DNA of 64,000 nucleotides from contig NZ_JAIXCQ010000003.1 of assembly GCF_020297055.1 (NCBI RefSeq), forward strand, positions 62,001 through 126,000. Direction: 5' to 3'. Position numbers and translations under genes: made by a program. The notes under the pieces are model-generated. The model was not told the origin of the DNA. It saw only the letters and a list, made by a program, of their open reading frames with translations, and did not search any database. Below are positions 1 to 8,552 of this stretch, piece by piece (the stretch's first letter is position 1; each line of letters begins with the position of its first letter). The DNA is from Isoptericola luteus. GTDB lineage: Bacteria; Actinomycetota; Actinomycetes; Actinomycetales; Cellulomonadaceae.

Positions 1-989
1 CGCTCGACGTTCGCCACGATGCGGGCGCCGAGATCAGGGTCGTCGACGTCGATCAGCAGGTCCTCGATGCCCACCTCCTGGGCGAAGTAGACCATCTTCG
101 GCGAGTTGTCGATCGGCACCACCAGCGAACCTGCCCCGAACGGGACCATCGCCCCGTGACCGCGCGAGGACACCACGATCGGCACCTGGGAGAAGTGCCG
201 CGGACCCGACAGCACGTCCCGGCCCTGCGTGTTCATCTCGACGAACGTGAAGTCGTCGAACCCGTGCGCGCGCAGGTAGTCGACGACCGGCACGTCGAAC
301 TTCGCGAAGAACGAGGCGAGCTCGATCTCGTAGCCGGCTGCCTTGAGCGTCCGGCAGGCCGACAGGACCTGGTCGGCCATGCGCTCGTAGCCGTCCCACG
401 GCGACCGCGTGAGCTGCAGCGTCACCCGCCGCGCCCGCTCAGGTGCGGCCGCCGGGTCCCCCGCGCCGTCCACGAGGTGCCGGATGAACGTCGTCGGGCA
501 GGGCTGGAACACGATGCGGTCGTGGAACCGCTTGTCCACGATCTCCTTGATCCGCTCGATCGAGCCGTGGTTGCGCATCCCCACGAAGGGCGAGTCCTCG
601 ATGACGGCCTCGAAGTGGTCCTTGAACACCGGGGCGAGGCCCCGGTGGTGGCGGTACACGTTGAAGCCGAGGGCGAAGACGATGGTGCGGCGCATCAGGC
701 GCGCCGTCTCGGTGCTGGACCTGAACGCCCAGCCGGAGAGCTTGGGGTTGCGCGGGATGATGAGGCCACCGCCGGCGATGAGGCCGGCGTCGAACGTGTT
801 GGCCCGCTCCACCAGGCGCGGGCGGATCATGTAGCGGCTGTCCGCGCCGTCCTCGATACGGAAGTAGCGCCGACCCCCGAACGAGTGGAACAGGTAGCGG
901 ATCGCCTCGGCCAGCAGGGCGTCGCCGTAGTTGTTGTGCGTGTAGAGCTGCCAGGAGAACAGCCGCGCCGGTTCCGTGGTGGTTCGCAT
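1..989 (-). CDS. Polysaccharide pyruvyl transferase family protein (C-terminus cut by window edge)
   Basis: This reading frame runs off the left edge without a stop, so about 329 N-terminal residues are visible. Family signs are an early NNYGDALL motif (about residues 19-26), the strand-turn AGLIAGGGLI (about 68-77), and near the end SSRGHGAMVPFG, the conserved small-residue loop of WcaK/CsaB-type enzymes. The family transfers pyruvyl ketal groups or is related to such enzymes, usually acting on surface polysaccharides; the substrate here is unknown. The ATG start has AGAGG six bases upstream; an in-frame GTG eight codons earlier (position 1013) is an alternative. It opens a region rich in surface-glycan genes, which fits the call. 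Family confident, function inferred. Confidence 0.8.
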   Translation of the reverse strand, partial: MRTTTEPARLFSWQLYTHNNYGDALLAEAIRYLFHSFGGRRYFRIEDGADSRYMIRPRLVERANTFDAGLIAGGGLIIPRNPKLSGWAFRSSTETARLMRRTIVFALGFNVYRHHRGLAPVFKDHFEAVIEDSPFVGMRNHGSIERIKEIVDKRFHDRIVFQPCPTTFIRHLVDGAGDPAAAPERARRVTLQLTRSPWDGYERMADQVLSACRTLKAAGYEIELASFFAKFDVPVVDYLRAHGFDDFTFVEMNTQGRDVLSGPRHFSQVPIVVSSRGHGAMVPFGAGSLVVPIDNSPKMVYFAQEVGIEDLLIDVDDPDLGARIVANVE

Positions 990-1196
990 GAGGTTCCTCT
1001 CGTCCCAGGCCACCGTCACGACGCGACCGATCGCCTGCGCCCCCGGGACCTCTTCCGGGAGGTTATCCACGCGCACACGCCGCTTCGGCGCGCCTCCGGC
1101 CCTCTCACGAGAACGTCGACCAGACGTTCCAAGAGTTCATCGCCGGGCCGCTCGACGTTCACCACGAGCCGCGGTGCGCCGGGGAGGTGCGGTCTG

Positions 1197-1556
1197 TCAG
1201 TCGCCCTCGGCGCGCAGCACGCGCAGGTGCCCGCGGCGGGCGGTCTCCGTCACCGACGTCGGCTCGGCGCCCGGCGCAGGCCTCGTGCGGCCGGCCTCGC
1301 GCACGGCCTCGGCGAGCGCGGACAGGTCATCAGGGGTGGGGCCGGCCTCCTCGAAGGCCGGCATGAGCCGCACGACCTCCCACCCGCGCGGGGCGGTCAG
1401 GCGCTCGGCGTGGTCGGCGCAGAGGTCGTAGCTGTGCGGCTCGGCGTGCTGGGCGAGGGGCCCCAGGACGGCAGTCGAGTCCGCGTACACGTACGTGAGG
1501 GTCGCGACGGCGGCATGCGTGCATGCCGTGCGGGAACACTGCCTGACCGATCTCAC
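1197..1556 (-). CDS. DUF3499 family protein
   Basis: A 119-residue protein that begins VRSVRQCSRTAC and contains CADHAERLTAP and GWEVVRL, the hallmark blocks of the actinobacterial DUF3499 family. Three cysteines in the N-terminal half (CSRTAC and LCADH) suggest a small metal-binding fold, but this is inference; the family has no established function. The GTG start was chosen because the family motif begins immediately after it and because a TATCCT -10 hexamer lies six bases upstream, predicting a leaderless transcript. It is divergent from the metallopeptidase-like gene at 1629, its usual genomic neighbour in Actinobacteria. Confidence 0.85.
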   Translation of the reverse strand: MRSVRQCSRTACTHAAVATLTYVYADSTAVLGPLAQHAEPHSYDLCADHAERLTAPRGWEVVRLMPAFEEAGPTPDDLSALAEAVREAGRTRPAPGAEPTSVTETARRGHLRVLRAEGD

Positions 1557-1562
1557 GCTGGG

Positions 1563-1568
1563 AGGATA
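1563..1568 (-). promoter_or_regulatory. -10 element TATCCT of the DUF3499 gene
   Basis: On the minus strand TATCCT is followed by six bases and then the GTG start at 1556. This spacing places the transcription start at or next to the start codon, so the mRNA is probably leaderless. No convincing -35 is visible. Confidence 0.5.
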
Positions 1569-1616
1569 CGCCGATCGTCGACCTCGCCGCGGAGGCTCGC
1601 CGGATCCGCCGCGGCG

Positions 1617-1622
1617 TAGGCT
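1617..1622 (+). promoter_or_regulatory. -10 element TAGGCT of the metallopeptidase-like gene
   Basis: TAGGCT ends six bases before the GTG at 1629, again the leaderless arrangement. With the opposite-strand hexamer at 1563-1568 it forms a compact divergent promoter pair. Confidence 0.5.
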
Positions 1623-1628
1623 CGGCGG

Positions 1629-2057
1629 GTGGAGCAGAACCAGGTACCTGCCGTGCGCCGGCGCGACCGTCGGGGCCGCGGGCTCCGCGGCCCCCTCATG
1701 CCGCCCGGCACCCCTGCGCACCGCACGCGGGCCGAGGTCTTCGACGACCTCGTGCTCGACGTCGTGGAGCTCGTCGAGCGCCGCTGGGCCGCCCAGCTCG
1801 CGGGGACGGAGTTCGCCGTCGAGGAGGTGCCTCCGTCGGACCCCGCGCCCTGGGAGACGGACGGCGTCCCGCTCGGCCGGTGCTTCCCCGCGGAGTCGGG
1901 ACGGCCCGCCCGCGTCGTCGTCTACCGGCGTCCGGTGGAGCTGCGTGCCGTCGACGACGCCGACCGCGTGGACCTGGTGCGCGAGGTCGTCGTCGAACAG
2001 GTGGCCCACCTGCTGGCCCGCACCCCGGAGGAGATCGACCCGCACCTCGGCCGGTAG
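1629..2057 (+). CDS. Metallopeptidase-like family protein with degenerate active site
   Basis: A 142-residue protein of the actinobacterial 'metallopeptidase family' that sits beside DUF3499. The N-terminus is basic (RRRDRRGRGLRGPLMPP), followed by the helix block RAEVFDDLVLDVVELVERRW and the beta segment VVVYRRPVEL. Where zinicin-type relatives have HExxH, this protein reads VVEQVAHLLA, so only the last histidine of the motif seems kept and zinc-dependent catalysis is unlikely. Family membership comes from overall pattern and gene context; the lost motif is directly visible. Translation probably starts at GTG, supported by the -10 hexamer just upstream. Confidence 0.75.
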   Translation: MEQNQVPAVRRRDRRGRGLRGPLMPPGTPAHRTRAEVFDDLVLDVVELVERRWAAQLAGTEFAVEEVPPSDPAPWETDGVPLGRCFPAESGRPARVVVYRRPVELRAVDDADRVDLVREVVVEQVAHLLARTPEEIDPHLGR

Positions 2058-2064
2058 TCCGGGC

Positions 2065-3690
2065 TCAGCCCGCGTCGACCGAGCGCACCTCGACGTCCCC
2101 GGCCGCCGTCACCGCGCCGGTGGGCGCCAGCGCGGAGACCAGGGTGCGGCGCGTCCCGGTGCCGTCGTCGGCCACGAGGACGGCGGACCAGGTGACCCCG
2201 ACGCCGGCGTCCCCCGGCTCCTGCGCGCGGTCCACGCGCACCGCGGCCGGCGCCTTGCCCGGCGACAGGCTCGCCGCCGCGAGCGCCACGCTGGTGCCGG
2301 CGGGGACCTCGACGTCGCGCGCGGCGAGCTCGGCGCCCTCGGCGTCGTAGGTGACGACGCGCACGCGCGCGACGCCCTGCGGGTCGACGTCCGGTCCGCG
2401 GTCCGCGGGCACGCCCGTCAGCACGAGCCCCGCCCGCGCGCCCGACGTCAGCGCGAGCTGGCCCAGCGGGGCCTCGGCCGCCGACGCGGCGACGGCGGGC
2501 ACGCCCTGCGCCCGCGACCATGCCACGTCGTACGGCGTGCCGGAGACCACGGAGTCCTCGGGCTGCGCGCCCGGGCGGTCGAACCGCCCGCCCCCGACGA
2601 CCGGCACGTCGGCGTCGACCACCACCGTGTACGAGCCGGCGGGCAGCCCGCCGAGCGGCACGTCCGTCACGACGCCGGCGCGCAGGTCCACCGCGTCCGC
2701 ACCACGGAGCGTGACCTCGCCCGACGGCCCGTAGACCCGGATCCGCGCCGCCCCGTCGTCCTCGCCCGGCGCGAGCAGCCGCAGCCGCGGGGCGTGGGGG
2801 TCGTCGACGGCCTCGCCGTGGCTCACGACGGCGCCGACCGCCAGGGCCGTCCGGGGTGACGCACCGGCCGTGACGAGATCGACCCCGGCGGGGACGAGTC
2901 CCTCGATCCCCTGGGTCTGCAGGTCGGCCGTCACGCGCGCCCCGGTGGAGGCGACGTGCACGACCAGCCGCTCCTGCTCCGGGGCGACCGCCTCGAGTCG
3001 CGTCGTGACCTGCGCGTGCGCGGCCACCGTGAACGTCCCACCGCCGCCGAGCGCCACCTTTCCGCTGGGCCCGAAGGCGTCGAGCGTGACCGTCGCCGGC
3101 CGCTCGGTCGGGTTCTGCACCCGCAGGGTCGTGGTCGCGCCCACGGTGGTGCGCCCGCCCACGAGCCACTGCGACGTGGACGGCGCCGCGCACTCCCCGG
3201 CGGCCAGGCCGCGCAGGTCGCCCTGCGTGGTGACGGAGGTCAGCGTGCCCGCGAGCCGGAACGCCCGGCCCGTGACGGGGGTGGCGCGCAGCACCCGCAC
3301 GCCGTCGGCCCGTGACTGCCCGAGCCCGCCCGGCTCGCTGCCGTCGAGGGCGGTGCTGCGCGGCGCGGCGTCGTCCGAGCCCTCCGCTCCGCTCAGGACC
3401 ACGGCGCCGAGGTCGTCGTGCGTCGGCACCGGGGCGGCGGCGAACGCCGAGTCCCCGACGTCGGCGCCGTCGGGGAGCGCCACGGGCTCCGGGCACACCC
3501 GCACCTGCTCGGCGGGGGCGACCGCCACGGTGCGGGTCCCCGCCGCGACGGCGCGCTGCTCGGCGCCCGTCCAGCCCTGGGCCCACTGGTCCCCGAGCAG
3601 CGCCACCGCGCCGAGCGCGGCCACGGCGACGACGGCGGTCGATCCCGCCACGGCGGTACGCACCCCGCGGGGCAGGCGGACGCTCATCAT
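2065..3690 (-). CDS. DUF5719 family secreted/anchored protein
   Basis: A 541-residue protein with one N-terminal membrane anchor or signal segment (about residues 9-33, rich in A/V/G, after MMSVRLPRGVR) and a long extracytoplasmic part made of beta-rich Ig-like repeats (for example TTLRVQNPTERPATVTLDAFGPSG and a second similar RIRVYGPSGEVTL block). This is the DUF5719 pattern, found in Actinobacteria next to large GT2 membrane proteins. Its ATG overlaps the stop of the upstream glycosyltransferase gene by four bases (ATGA), so the two are translationally coupled and probably act together at the cell surface. No catalytic motif was seen; a role in surface glycan assembly is inferred from context only. 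Confidence 0.75.
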   Translation of the reverse strand: MMSVRLPRGVRTAVAGSTAVVAVAALGAVALLGDQWAQGWTGAEQRAVAAGTRTVAVAPAEQVRVCPEPVALPDGADVGDSAFAAAPVPTHDDLGAVVLSGAEGSDDAAPRSTALDGSEPGGLGQSRADGVRVLRATPVTGRAFRLAGTLTSVTTQGDLRGLAAGECAAPSTSQWLVGGRTTVGATTTLRVQNPTERPATVTLDAFGPSGKVALGGGGTFTVAAHAQVTTRLEAVAPEQERLVVHVASTGARVTADLQTQGIEGLVPAGVDLVTAGASPRTALAVGAVVSHGEAVDDPHAPRLRLLAPGEDDGAARIRVYGPSGEVTLRGADAVDLRAGVVTDVPLGGLPAGSYTVVVDADVPVVGGGRFDRPGAQPEDSVVSGTPYDVAWSRAQGVPAVAASAAEAPLGQLALTSGARAGLVLTGVPADRGPDVDPQGVARVRVVTYDAEGAELAARDVEVPAGTSVALAAASLSPGKAPAAVRVDRAQEPGDAGVGVTWSAVLVADDGTGTRRTLVSALAPTGAVTAAGDVEVRSVDAG

Positions 3691-6600
3691 GCGGACCCCC
3701 TGCCTCGACGCCGGCCGACGGGCAGGGCGAGCAGCACGTGCACCAGCAGCACGACGGCGGCGAGCGTCAGCCACGCGGTGCGGTGCGGTGCGGTGTAGCC
3801 GACGTCGAGCCGGCCGGCGTCCGCGGGGACCGCGAAGGCCTGCAGCCCGCCGGCGTCGACGGCGACGAGCCGCCGGCCGTCCAGGGTCGCGTGCCAGCCC
3901 CGGTCCGCCGTGGCGGCGACCCGCAGGGCGCGCTCGGCGTCGACGGCCCCCACGTCACCGGAGGCGCCCATGCCGTCGGCGTCCAGGGTGCCCCGGGCGT
4001 CGGGCGGGGCGAACGGCGCGCCCGGCTCCGCGGCCTCGGCCGGTGCCCCGGTGACGACGGTGGCCCACCCGGCCGCGGGGCCGTCCGTGGTGACGCGCCA
4101 CACGACGGGGCCGCCCTCGGTCACCCGGGCCAGGCCCGGCACCAGGTCGAGCGTCGTGACGAGGTCGGGGTCCCCGCCGGCCGGCACCTGCACCGCGCCG
4201 ATCCCCGCGGCAGCGAGCCGCGCGGCGACGTCGGGCGAACGGCCGGAGACGACGTCGGCCACGAGGTCGTCAGCGAGCGCGACGTCCGCCCGCTCCCCGC
4301 CGGGCAGCAGGCCCGCGGCGCGGGCCCGGACCACCGTGGAGGAGTCCTGGAGCCGGGAGCCGTCGGCGTGCAGGATCGTGTAGTCGACCACCGGCCGCGC
4401 GTCGCCGCCCTCCGTGCCGCCCGACGTGCCGCCCGACGTGCCACCGGTCGTGCCGTCGGCGACGCCGGGCTGCACGCGGTCGACCTGCAGCACCCGCGCG
4501 GCACGCGGCGCCGCCTGGAGCTGCTGCCCGACGGCGGGCACGACCGGTCCCGCGTCGGCCCGCAGGGCACCCACCGCGGACCCGCGGTCCACGTCGAGGG
4601 TCCACGAGACGAGCTGCGCGACGGGGAGCGCGAGGCCGAGGACGCCGAGGGCGACCAGCACCCCGCTCCCGGCCCGGCGCAGCACGGAGTCGCCGCGCAG
4701 CGCGGCGAGCGGATCGGTGCCCACGCCGCACGCGGCCGCGGCGCCGAGGCCCAGGAGCAGCACGGACAGCCCGGGTCCCGGCCAGCCGGTCACCGCGGCA
4801 CTCGTCCCGTCGGCGGTCGTGCCGCTGGCCACCGCCGTCGCGACGGCGGCCAGCGCCGTCGCGAGACCGACGACCGCGCCGAACCAGGCGAGCCGCACCC
4901 CGCGGGCCACGACGCGGCGCAGCAGCGCCACGACCGCCAGGCCGAGCACGACGACCCCGAGCAGCGCGGGGCCGTTCCGCCCCAGCGCACCGAGCGCGCC
5001 GTCGGCGTCGCCGAGCCCGAACCAGGAGGTGTCGCCCGGCAGCCCGGTCAGCAGCTCGAGGCCCGTCGGCGTGTCCTCCGCCACGACCGGGGCGCCGGGC
5101 TCGGCGACCAGCAGCCGCCATCCGCCGTCCGACCACTCGCCGAGCACGTGGCCCCAGAACGGCAGCGGGAGCACCACGGACGGCACGAGCACCAGCAGCA
5201 GCGAGCGCCACGAGCGCGGCACCGCCAGGATCGTCGCGCCGATCGCGAGGACCGCGACCGGCAGGAGCACGGGGGCGGCGCAGACCGCGACGGCCAGCAG
5301 GAGCCCGGCCGCGCCGGCGGCACCGAGCGACCCGCGACGGCGCGGCGCCGGAGGTCGCGCCACCGGCAGGTCCACGACGTCACGCGCCTGGGCCCCGACC
5401 GTGCGCACCACCGCCAGCAGCACCCAGGGCAGGGCCAGATGGGCGAGGACGGCGCCGATGCGGCCCGTGGCGAGCGACGCCCCGAGTCCCGGGGCCGCGG
5501 CCCAGACGAGCGCCGCGGCCGCACGGACCGCCACGTTGCGGGTCAGCGCCCCGGCGGCGAACCAGCCTGCCAGGGCGGCGAGCGGAAGGGCGAGCATCAC
5601 CAGCGCGTTGACCGCCGTCTGCACGCCGCCACCCGCCAGCGCCGTGAACGCCGTCAGGGGCAGCAGGAGCGGGTCGGCGCCGGCGGCGGTGCCGAGCCCG
5701 TCACGCACCCAGCCCGACGTCGCCGCGTCCCACACGTCGCCGACGGTGCCCGGTGCGGGGAGCAGCCCACCCCCGACGATCCGGCCGCCGTCGGCGAGGA
5801 TGCCCTGCCACGGCCCGAACAGCGCGACCGCCAACCCCGTCACACAGGCCAGCACGAGGGCGAGGCCGAGGCGGCGGGCCCGGGCGAGGCGCCTGAGCTC
5901 GGCGCGCTCCAGCTCGCTCGGTGCCCACCGGTTGCGGTGCGCCTCCGCGCGGGCGAGCCGCACGTCGCGACGCTCGGCCGAGACCTGGCGGACCGTGCCG
6001 AGCAGGGGTGCGAGCACGCGCCGTGGCAGCCGGCGCGAACTGGTCGCGCGGCGCCGGGCGCGGTACAGGGGCACGAGCCGCAGCGCCGTGACGACCGCCG
6101 CCCGGAGCTCGTCGCGGGCGAGCGCGGGACGCTTCAGGGCGAGACGGTACATGGCCGCGAACGGCGACCACAGGAGCATCGCCAGCCAGAGCACGGGCAC
6201 GGCGGGCAACGGTGCCCACGCGAGCCTCAGGTAGAGCTGGCTGCGGCGGCGCGCGTACCGCGAGGAGTCGTCGTCCGGTGCCGTCCGGGTGCGGCGGCCC
6301 GCCCCGCGCGGCGCGGCGTCCCGCAGCCCGCGCAACGACGCCTGCGCGTGCCGCACCACGGCTCCCGGCACGACGACGACCCGGTGCCCCGCGAGCCGCG
6401 CGCGGCGGCACAGGTCCAGTCCGTCGCCGAACGGGCCCACCTCCGGGTCGGTGCCGCCGAGCTCCGCCCACACCGACCCGCGGACCAGCGCCCCGGCGAG
6501 GCCGACGGCGAGCACGTCCTCGCGCCCGTCGTGCTGCCCCTGGTCGATCTCCGTGTCGTCGATGCCGGTCATGCGCCGGCCCCAGCCGGAGACGGTGCTG

Positions 6601-7148
6601 CCGACCTCGATCAGTGCGCCGGTGTCCTCGGACGACGGGCTGCCGTCCCGGTCGAGGTCCCACCGTCGTTGCTTGCAGCCCGCCACGGCCACCGCGCTCG
6701 AGTGCTCGACGGCGCGCAGGAGCCGCGACAGGGCGTCCGGCTCGGGCAGGGAGTCGTCGTGCAGGATCCACAGCCAGCCGCCGTCCGGCGTCCCGACGGC
6801 CCGTACGGCGCGGTCGACGGCCTCACCGAGGGTGCGTGCGCCGGAGGCCGCCACGAACCGGGTCTGGCCGAGGCGCAGGTCCTCGTGGCGGGACGTCGAC
6901 TCGTGCGCCCCGACGTCGACGACCACCACCTCGTCCGCGCCGCGCTCCTGCCCCGTGAGCGCGTCGAGCGTGGCGGGCAGGAACGGGGTGCGGCCGCGCG
7001 TGACGACGACCGCGGTCACCGCCACGGCGTGCGGGGCGGCCGCGCCGCTCGTGCCCGACGGCACCGTGGAGCCGGCCGCGCCCTGGGGCGCGACCTCACC
7101 GTGGCGGCGGGTTCCGATCGTGTACTGAGCAGTCATCCTGCTCGCCAT
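3687..7148 (-). CDS. Large GT2 glycosyltransferase fused to a polytopic membrane domain
   Basis: A 1,153-residue protein. Residues about 43-290 form a GT2 domain: VTAVVVTRGR at the nucleotide-binding strand, EVVVVDVG, a DxD-like LHDDS, and FGDGLDLCRRARLAGHRV near the acceptor site. The rest carries about a dozen hydrophobic helices in the 420-890 range, then a final extracytoplasmic domain and a last helix (LAAVVLLVHVLLALPVG). A Gly/Thr-rich low-complexity stretch (GGTSGGTSGGTEGG) lies near residue 910. This architecture with a coupled DUF5719 gene is typical of actinobacterial cell-wall or exopolysaccharide loci; donor and acceptor are unknown. Start ambiguous: ATG 7148 or ATG 7136. Confidence 0.8.
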   Translation of the reverse strand: MASRMTAQYTIGTRRHGEVAPQGAAGSTVPSGTSGAAAPHAVAVTAVVVTRGRTPFLPATLDALTGQERGADEVVVVDVGAHESTSRHEDLRLGQTRFVAASGARTLGEAVDRAVRAVGTPDGGWLWILHDDSLPEPDALSRLLRAVEHSSAVAVAGCKQRRWDLDRDGSPSSEDTGALIEVGSTVSGWGRRMTGIDDTEIDQGQHDGREDVLAVGLAGALVRGSVWAELGGTDPEVGPFGDGLDLCRRARLAGHRVVVVPGAVVRHAQASLRGLRDAAPRGAGRRTRTAPDDDSSRYARRRSQLYLRLAWAPLPAVPVLWLAMLLWSPFAAMYRLALKRPALARDELRAAVVTALRLVPLYRARRRATSSRRLPRRVLAPLLGTVRQVSAERRDVRLARAEAHRNRWAPSELERAELRRLARARRLGLALVLACVTGLAVALFGPWQGILADGGRIVGGGLLPAPGTVGDVWDAATSGWVRDGLGTAAGADPLLLPLTAFTALAGGGVQTAVNALVMLALPLAALAGWFAAGALTRNVAVRAAAALVWAAAPGLGASLATGRIGAVLAHLALPWVLLAVVRTVGAQARDVVDLPVARPPAPRRRGSLGAAGAAGLLLAVAVCAAPVLLPVAVLAIGATILAVPRSWRSLLLVLVPSVVLPLPFWGHVLGEWSDGGWRLLVAEPGAPVVAEDTPTGLELLTGLPGDTSWFGLGDADGALGALGRNGPALLGVVVLGLAVVALLRRVVARGVRLAWFGAVVGLATALAAVATAVASGTTADGTSAAVTGWPGPGLSVLLLGLGAAAACGVGTDPLAALRGDSVLRRAGSGVLVALGVLGLALPVAQLVSWTLDVDRGSAVGALRADAGPVVPAVGQQLQAAPRAARVLQVDRVQPGVADGTTGGTSGGTSGGTEGGDARPVVDYTILHADGSRLQDSSTVVRARAAGLLPGGERADVALADDLVADVVSGRSPDVAARLAAAGIGAVQVPAGGDPDLVTTLDLVPGLARVTEGGPVVWRVTTDGPAAGWATVVTGAPAEAAEPGAPFAPPDARGTLDADGMGASGDVGAVDAERALRVAATADRGWHATLDGRRLVAVDAGGLQAFAVPADAGRLDVGYTAPHRTAWLTLAAVVLLVHVLLALPVGRRRGRGSA

Positions 7149-7225
7149 GATGCGGCGCGGTGGCGCACCGGCGTGGGATCTCGGCCCGTGCGTGTCGGGC
7201 CGAGATCACCGCCGCGCGGCGGCCG

Positions 7226-7573
7226 TCAGACGGCGCGGCGCTTGAGCTTGCGCCGCTCCCGCTCCGACAGACCGCCCCAGATGCCGAAGCGCTCGTCGTT
7301 GGCCAGCGCGTAGTCGAGGCACTCGGCCCGCACCTCGCAGGAGGTGCAGACCTTCTTGGCCTCGCGCGTGGACCCGCCCTTCTCCGGGAAGAAGGCTTCC
7401 GGGTCGGTCTGGGCGCACAGGGCTCGCTCCTGCCACCCGAGCAAAGTTTCGTCGTCGGTGACCTCGCCGAACAGCGGCAGCACCGGTGCCACGCGCTCCG
7501 ACTCTCGATCGACCTCAGACGGGAAGACCCCCCGGTCCCCATCAAGCAAGTTCCACATGGCGTGCCCCTCCAT
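7226..7573 (-). CDS. WhiB-family transcription factor, WhiB2/WhmD-like
   Basis: A 115-residue Wbl protein. Four cysteines for the [4Fe-4S] cluster are present in the C-(x)n-CxxC-(x)5-C arrangement (ALCAQTD, VCTSC, AECLDY), followed by the GIWGGLSERER turn and the basic tail KLKRRAV that contacts DNA. The FPEKGGSTREAKKVC block and the extended N-terminus match the WhiB2/WhmD (Streptomyces WhiB) subgroup, a regulator of septation and sporulation-like development that works with the sigma factor. A strong -35/-10 pair lies upstream. In-frame ATG five codons downstream (MWNLL) is an alternative start. Confidence 0.9.
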   Translation of the reverse strand: MEGHAMWNLLDGDRGVFPSEVDRESERVAPVLPLFGEVTDDETLLGWQERALCAQTDPEAFFPEKGGSTREAKKVCTSCEVRAECLDYALANDERFGIWGGLSERERRKLKRRAV

Positions 7574-7602
7574 GCCGTTATTGGGGAAACTGCATACCTG
7601 GA

Positions 7603-7631
7603 ATTACACGCGTGTCCTTCGCGGGCGTCAA
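7603..7631 (-). promoter_or_regulatory. Promoter of the whiB2-like gene with ACACGCGTGT palindrome
   Basis: Reading the minus strand, TTGACG (7631-7626) and TGTAAT (7608-7603) are separated by exactly 17 bases, a good housekeeping-sigma promoter 30 bases ahead of the start codon. A perfect 10-bp palindrome ACACGCGTGT (7606-7615) overlaps the -10 and spacer and contains GACAC on the minus strand, the core reported for WhiA sites in Streptomyces; binding here is speculation. Confidence 0.6.
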
Positions 7632-7704
7632 GTCGAAATGTGCTAGTGAGCCGGATCTCCACCCGGCGTTCACACCATCGGGGACGCGTGCCCACGGGCG
7701 CTCG

Positions 7705-7710
7705 TAGGCT
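7705..7710 (+). promoter_or_regulatory. -10 element TAGGCT of the TIGR03089 gene
   Basis: TAGGCT ends seven bases before the GTG start at 7718, predicting a leaderless mRNA. It defines the start used for that gene. Confidence 0.5.
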
Positions 7711-7717
7711 GGCCTGC

Positions 7718-8473
7718 GTGAATCCTGTCATCCCTGCCCGCGACCTGCCCGCCACGCTGAGCCTGGTCGTCGCCGACCCCGGCCGGCCCCGGCTCACCTG
7801 GTACGGCGACGACGGCGAGCGCGTGGAGCTGTCCGGCGCCGTGCTCCTCAACTGGGTGAGCAAGACGGTGAACCTGCTCGTCGAGGAGCTCGACGCCGCG
7901 CCCGGCACCACGGTCGTCGTCGACCTGCCCGCGCACTGGCGCACCGCGGTGTGGACCCTCGCGGCCTGGCGCTGCGGCGCGACCGTCGTCGTCGGGGCCG
8001 CACCGGGCGAGGGCTCGCCCGACGTGGTGGTCACCTCGCGGCCCGAGGCGTGGGCCGGCGCGCGGGCCGAGCTGGTGGCCGTCGCGCTGCCCGCGCTCAC
8101 GCGGCGGTTCGACGGTGACCTCCCGTCCGGGACGATCGACGCCGCGGGCGCCGTGATGACCTACGGCGACGTCATCGGCTGGGCACCCGACGCCGAGGCG
8201 GAGCAGGAGGCGCTCGTCTCGCCGGGCCCCGAGCCCGTGCCGTTCTCAGCGCTGCTCGACGACGCGGGCCGCACGGACGCCGGCCACGGGGCGCGGGTGC
8301 TGGTCGCAGGCGACGGCCCCCTGGCCGGGGTGCTCCTCGACCTGCTCACGATCTGGTCGCGCGACGGCTCCGTGGTGCTCGTCTCGGCCGCGACGGCGAC
8401 CGAGCTGCGGGCCGACGCCGCACGCCTCGCCCGGCTCCGCGAGTCCGAGCGGGTCACGGCCGGGGGTCTCTGA
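7718..8473 (+). CDS. TIGR03089 family protein (AMP-binding-like fragment)
   Basis: A 251-residue protein of the actinobacterial TIGR03089 family. The N-terminal half resembles the start of acyl-CoA synthetase/AMP-binding enzymes ([17 protein letters not shown], then [12 protein letters not shown] and a strand-helix [16 protein letters not shown]), but the P-loop-like and adenylate-forming core motifs of that superfamily are missing, so it is not expected to activate acyl groups. Function unknown. The GTG start follows a leaderless -10. It sits between whiB2 and the rhamnose genes, its common position in this lineage, and is followed by a GC-rich terminator-like hairpin. Confidence 0.8.
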   Translation: MNPVIPARDLPATLSLVVADPGRPRLTWYGDDGERVELSGAVLLNWVSKTVNLLVEELDAAPGTTVVVDLPAHWRTAVWTLAAWRCGATVVVGAAPGEGSPDVVVTSRPEAWAGARAELVAVALPALTRRFDGDLPSGTIDAAGAVMTYGDVIGWAPDAEAEQEALVSPGPEPVPFSALLDDAGRTDAGHGARVLVAGDGPLAGVLLDLLTIWSRDGSVVLVSAATATELRADAARLARLRESERVTAGGL

Positions 8474-8480
8474 GCGGTTC

Positions 8481-8498
8481 ACCCGCCCCCGGGCGGGT
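8481..8498 (+). terminator. GC-rich hairpin after the TIGR03089 gene
   Basis: ACCCGCCC (8481-8488) and GGGCGGGT (8491-8498) form an 8-bp inverted repeat seven bases after the stop, followed by TTCTC. The very short loop means the inner pairs probably open. No U-tract, as usual for high-GC Actinobacteria. Confidence 0.45.
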
Positions 8499-8538
8499 TC
8501 TCACCCGGTACCGCCGGGCCACGAGAGCCCGGCTGCAC

Positions 8539-8544
8539 CAGAAT
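8539..8544 (+). promoter_or_regulatory. Possible -10 element (CAGAAT) of rmlA
   Basis: CAGAAT ends eight bases before the rmlA ATG at 8553, consistent with a leaderless or near-leaderless transcript. The first base deviates from TANNNT. Confidence 0.35.
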
Positions 8545-8552
8545 GGGCTCCC

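Noticed and set aside
990-1196. Gap between the pyruvyl transferase and DUF3499 genes tested for a small gene
   Set aside because: Frames present are shadows without ribosome sites; nothing supportable found.
3312-7313. A 1,333-codon open frame on the plus strand opposite the large glycosyltransferase
   Set aside because: Arg/Gly/Pro-rich translation without motifs; the minus-strand frame has GT2 motifs and membrane helices.
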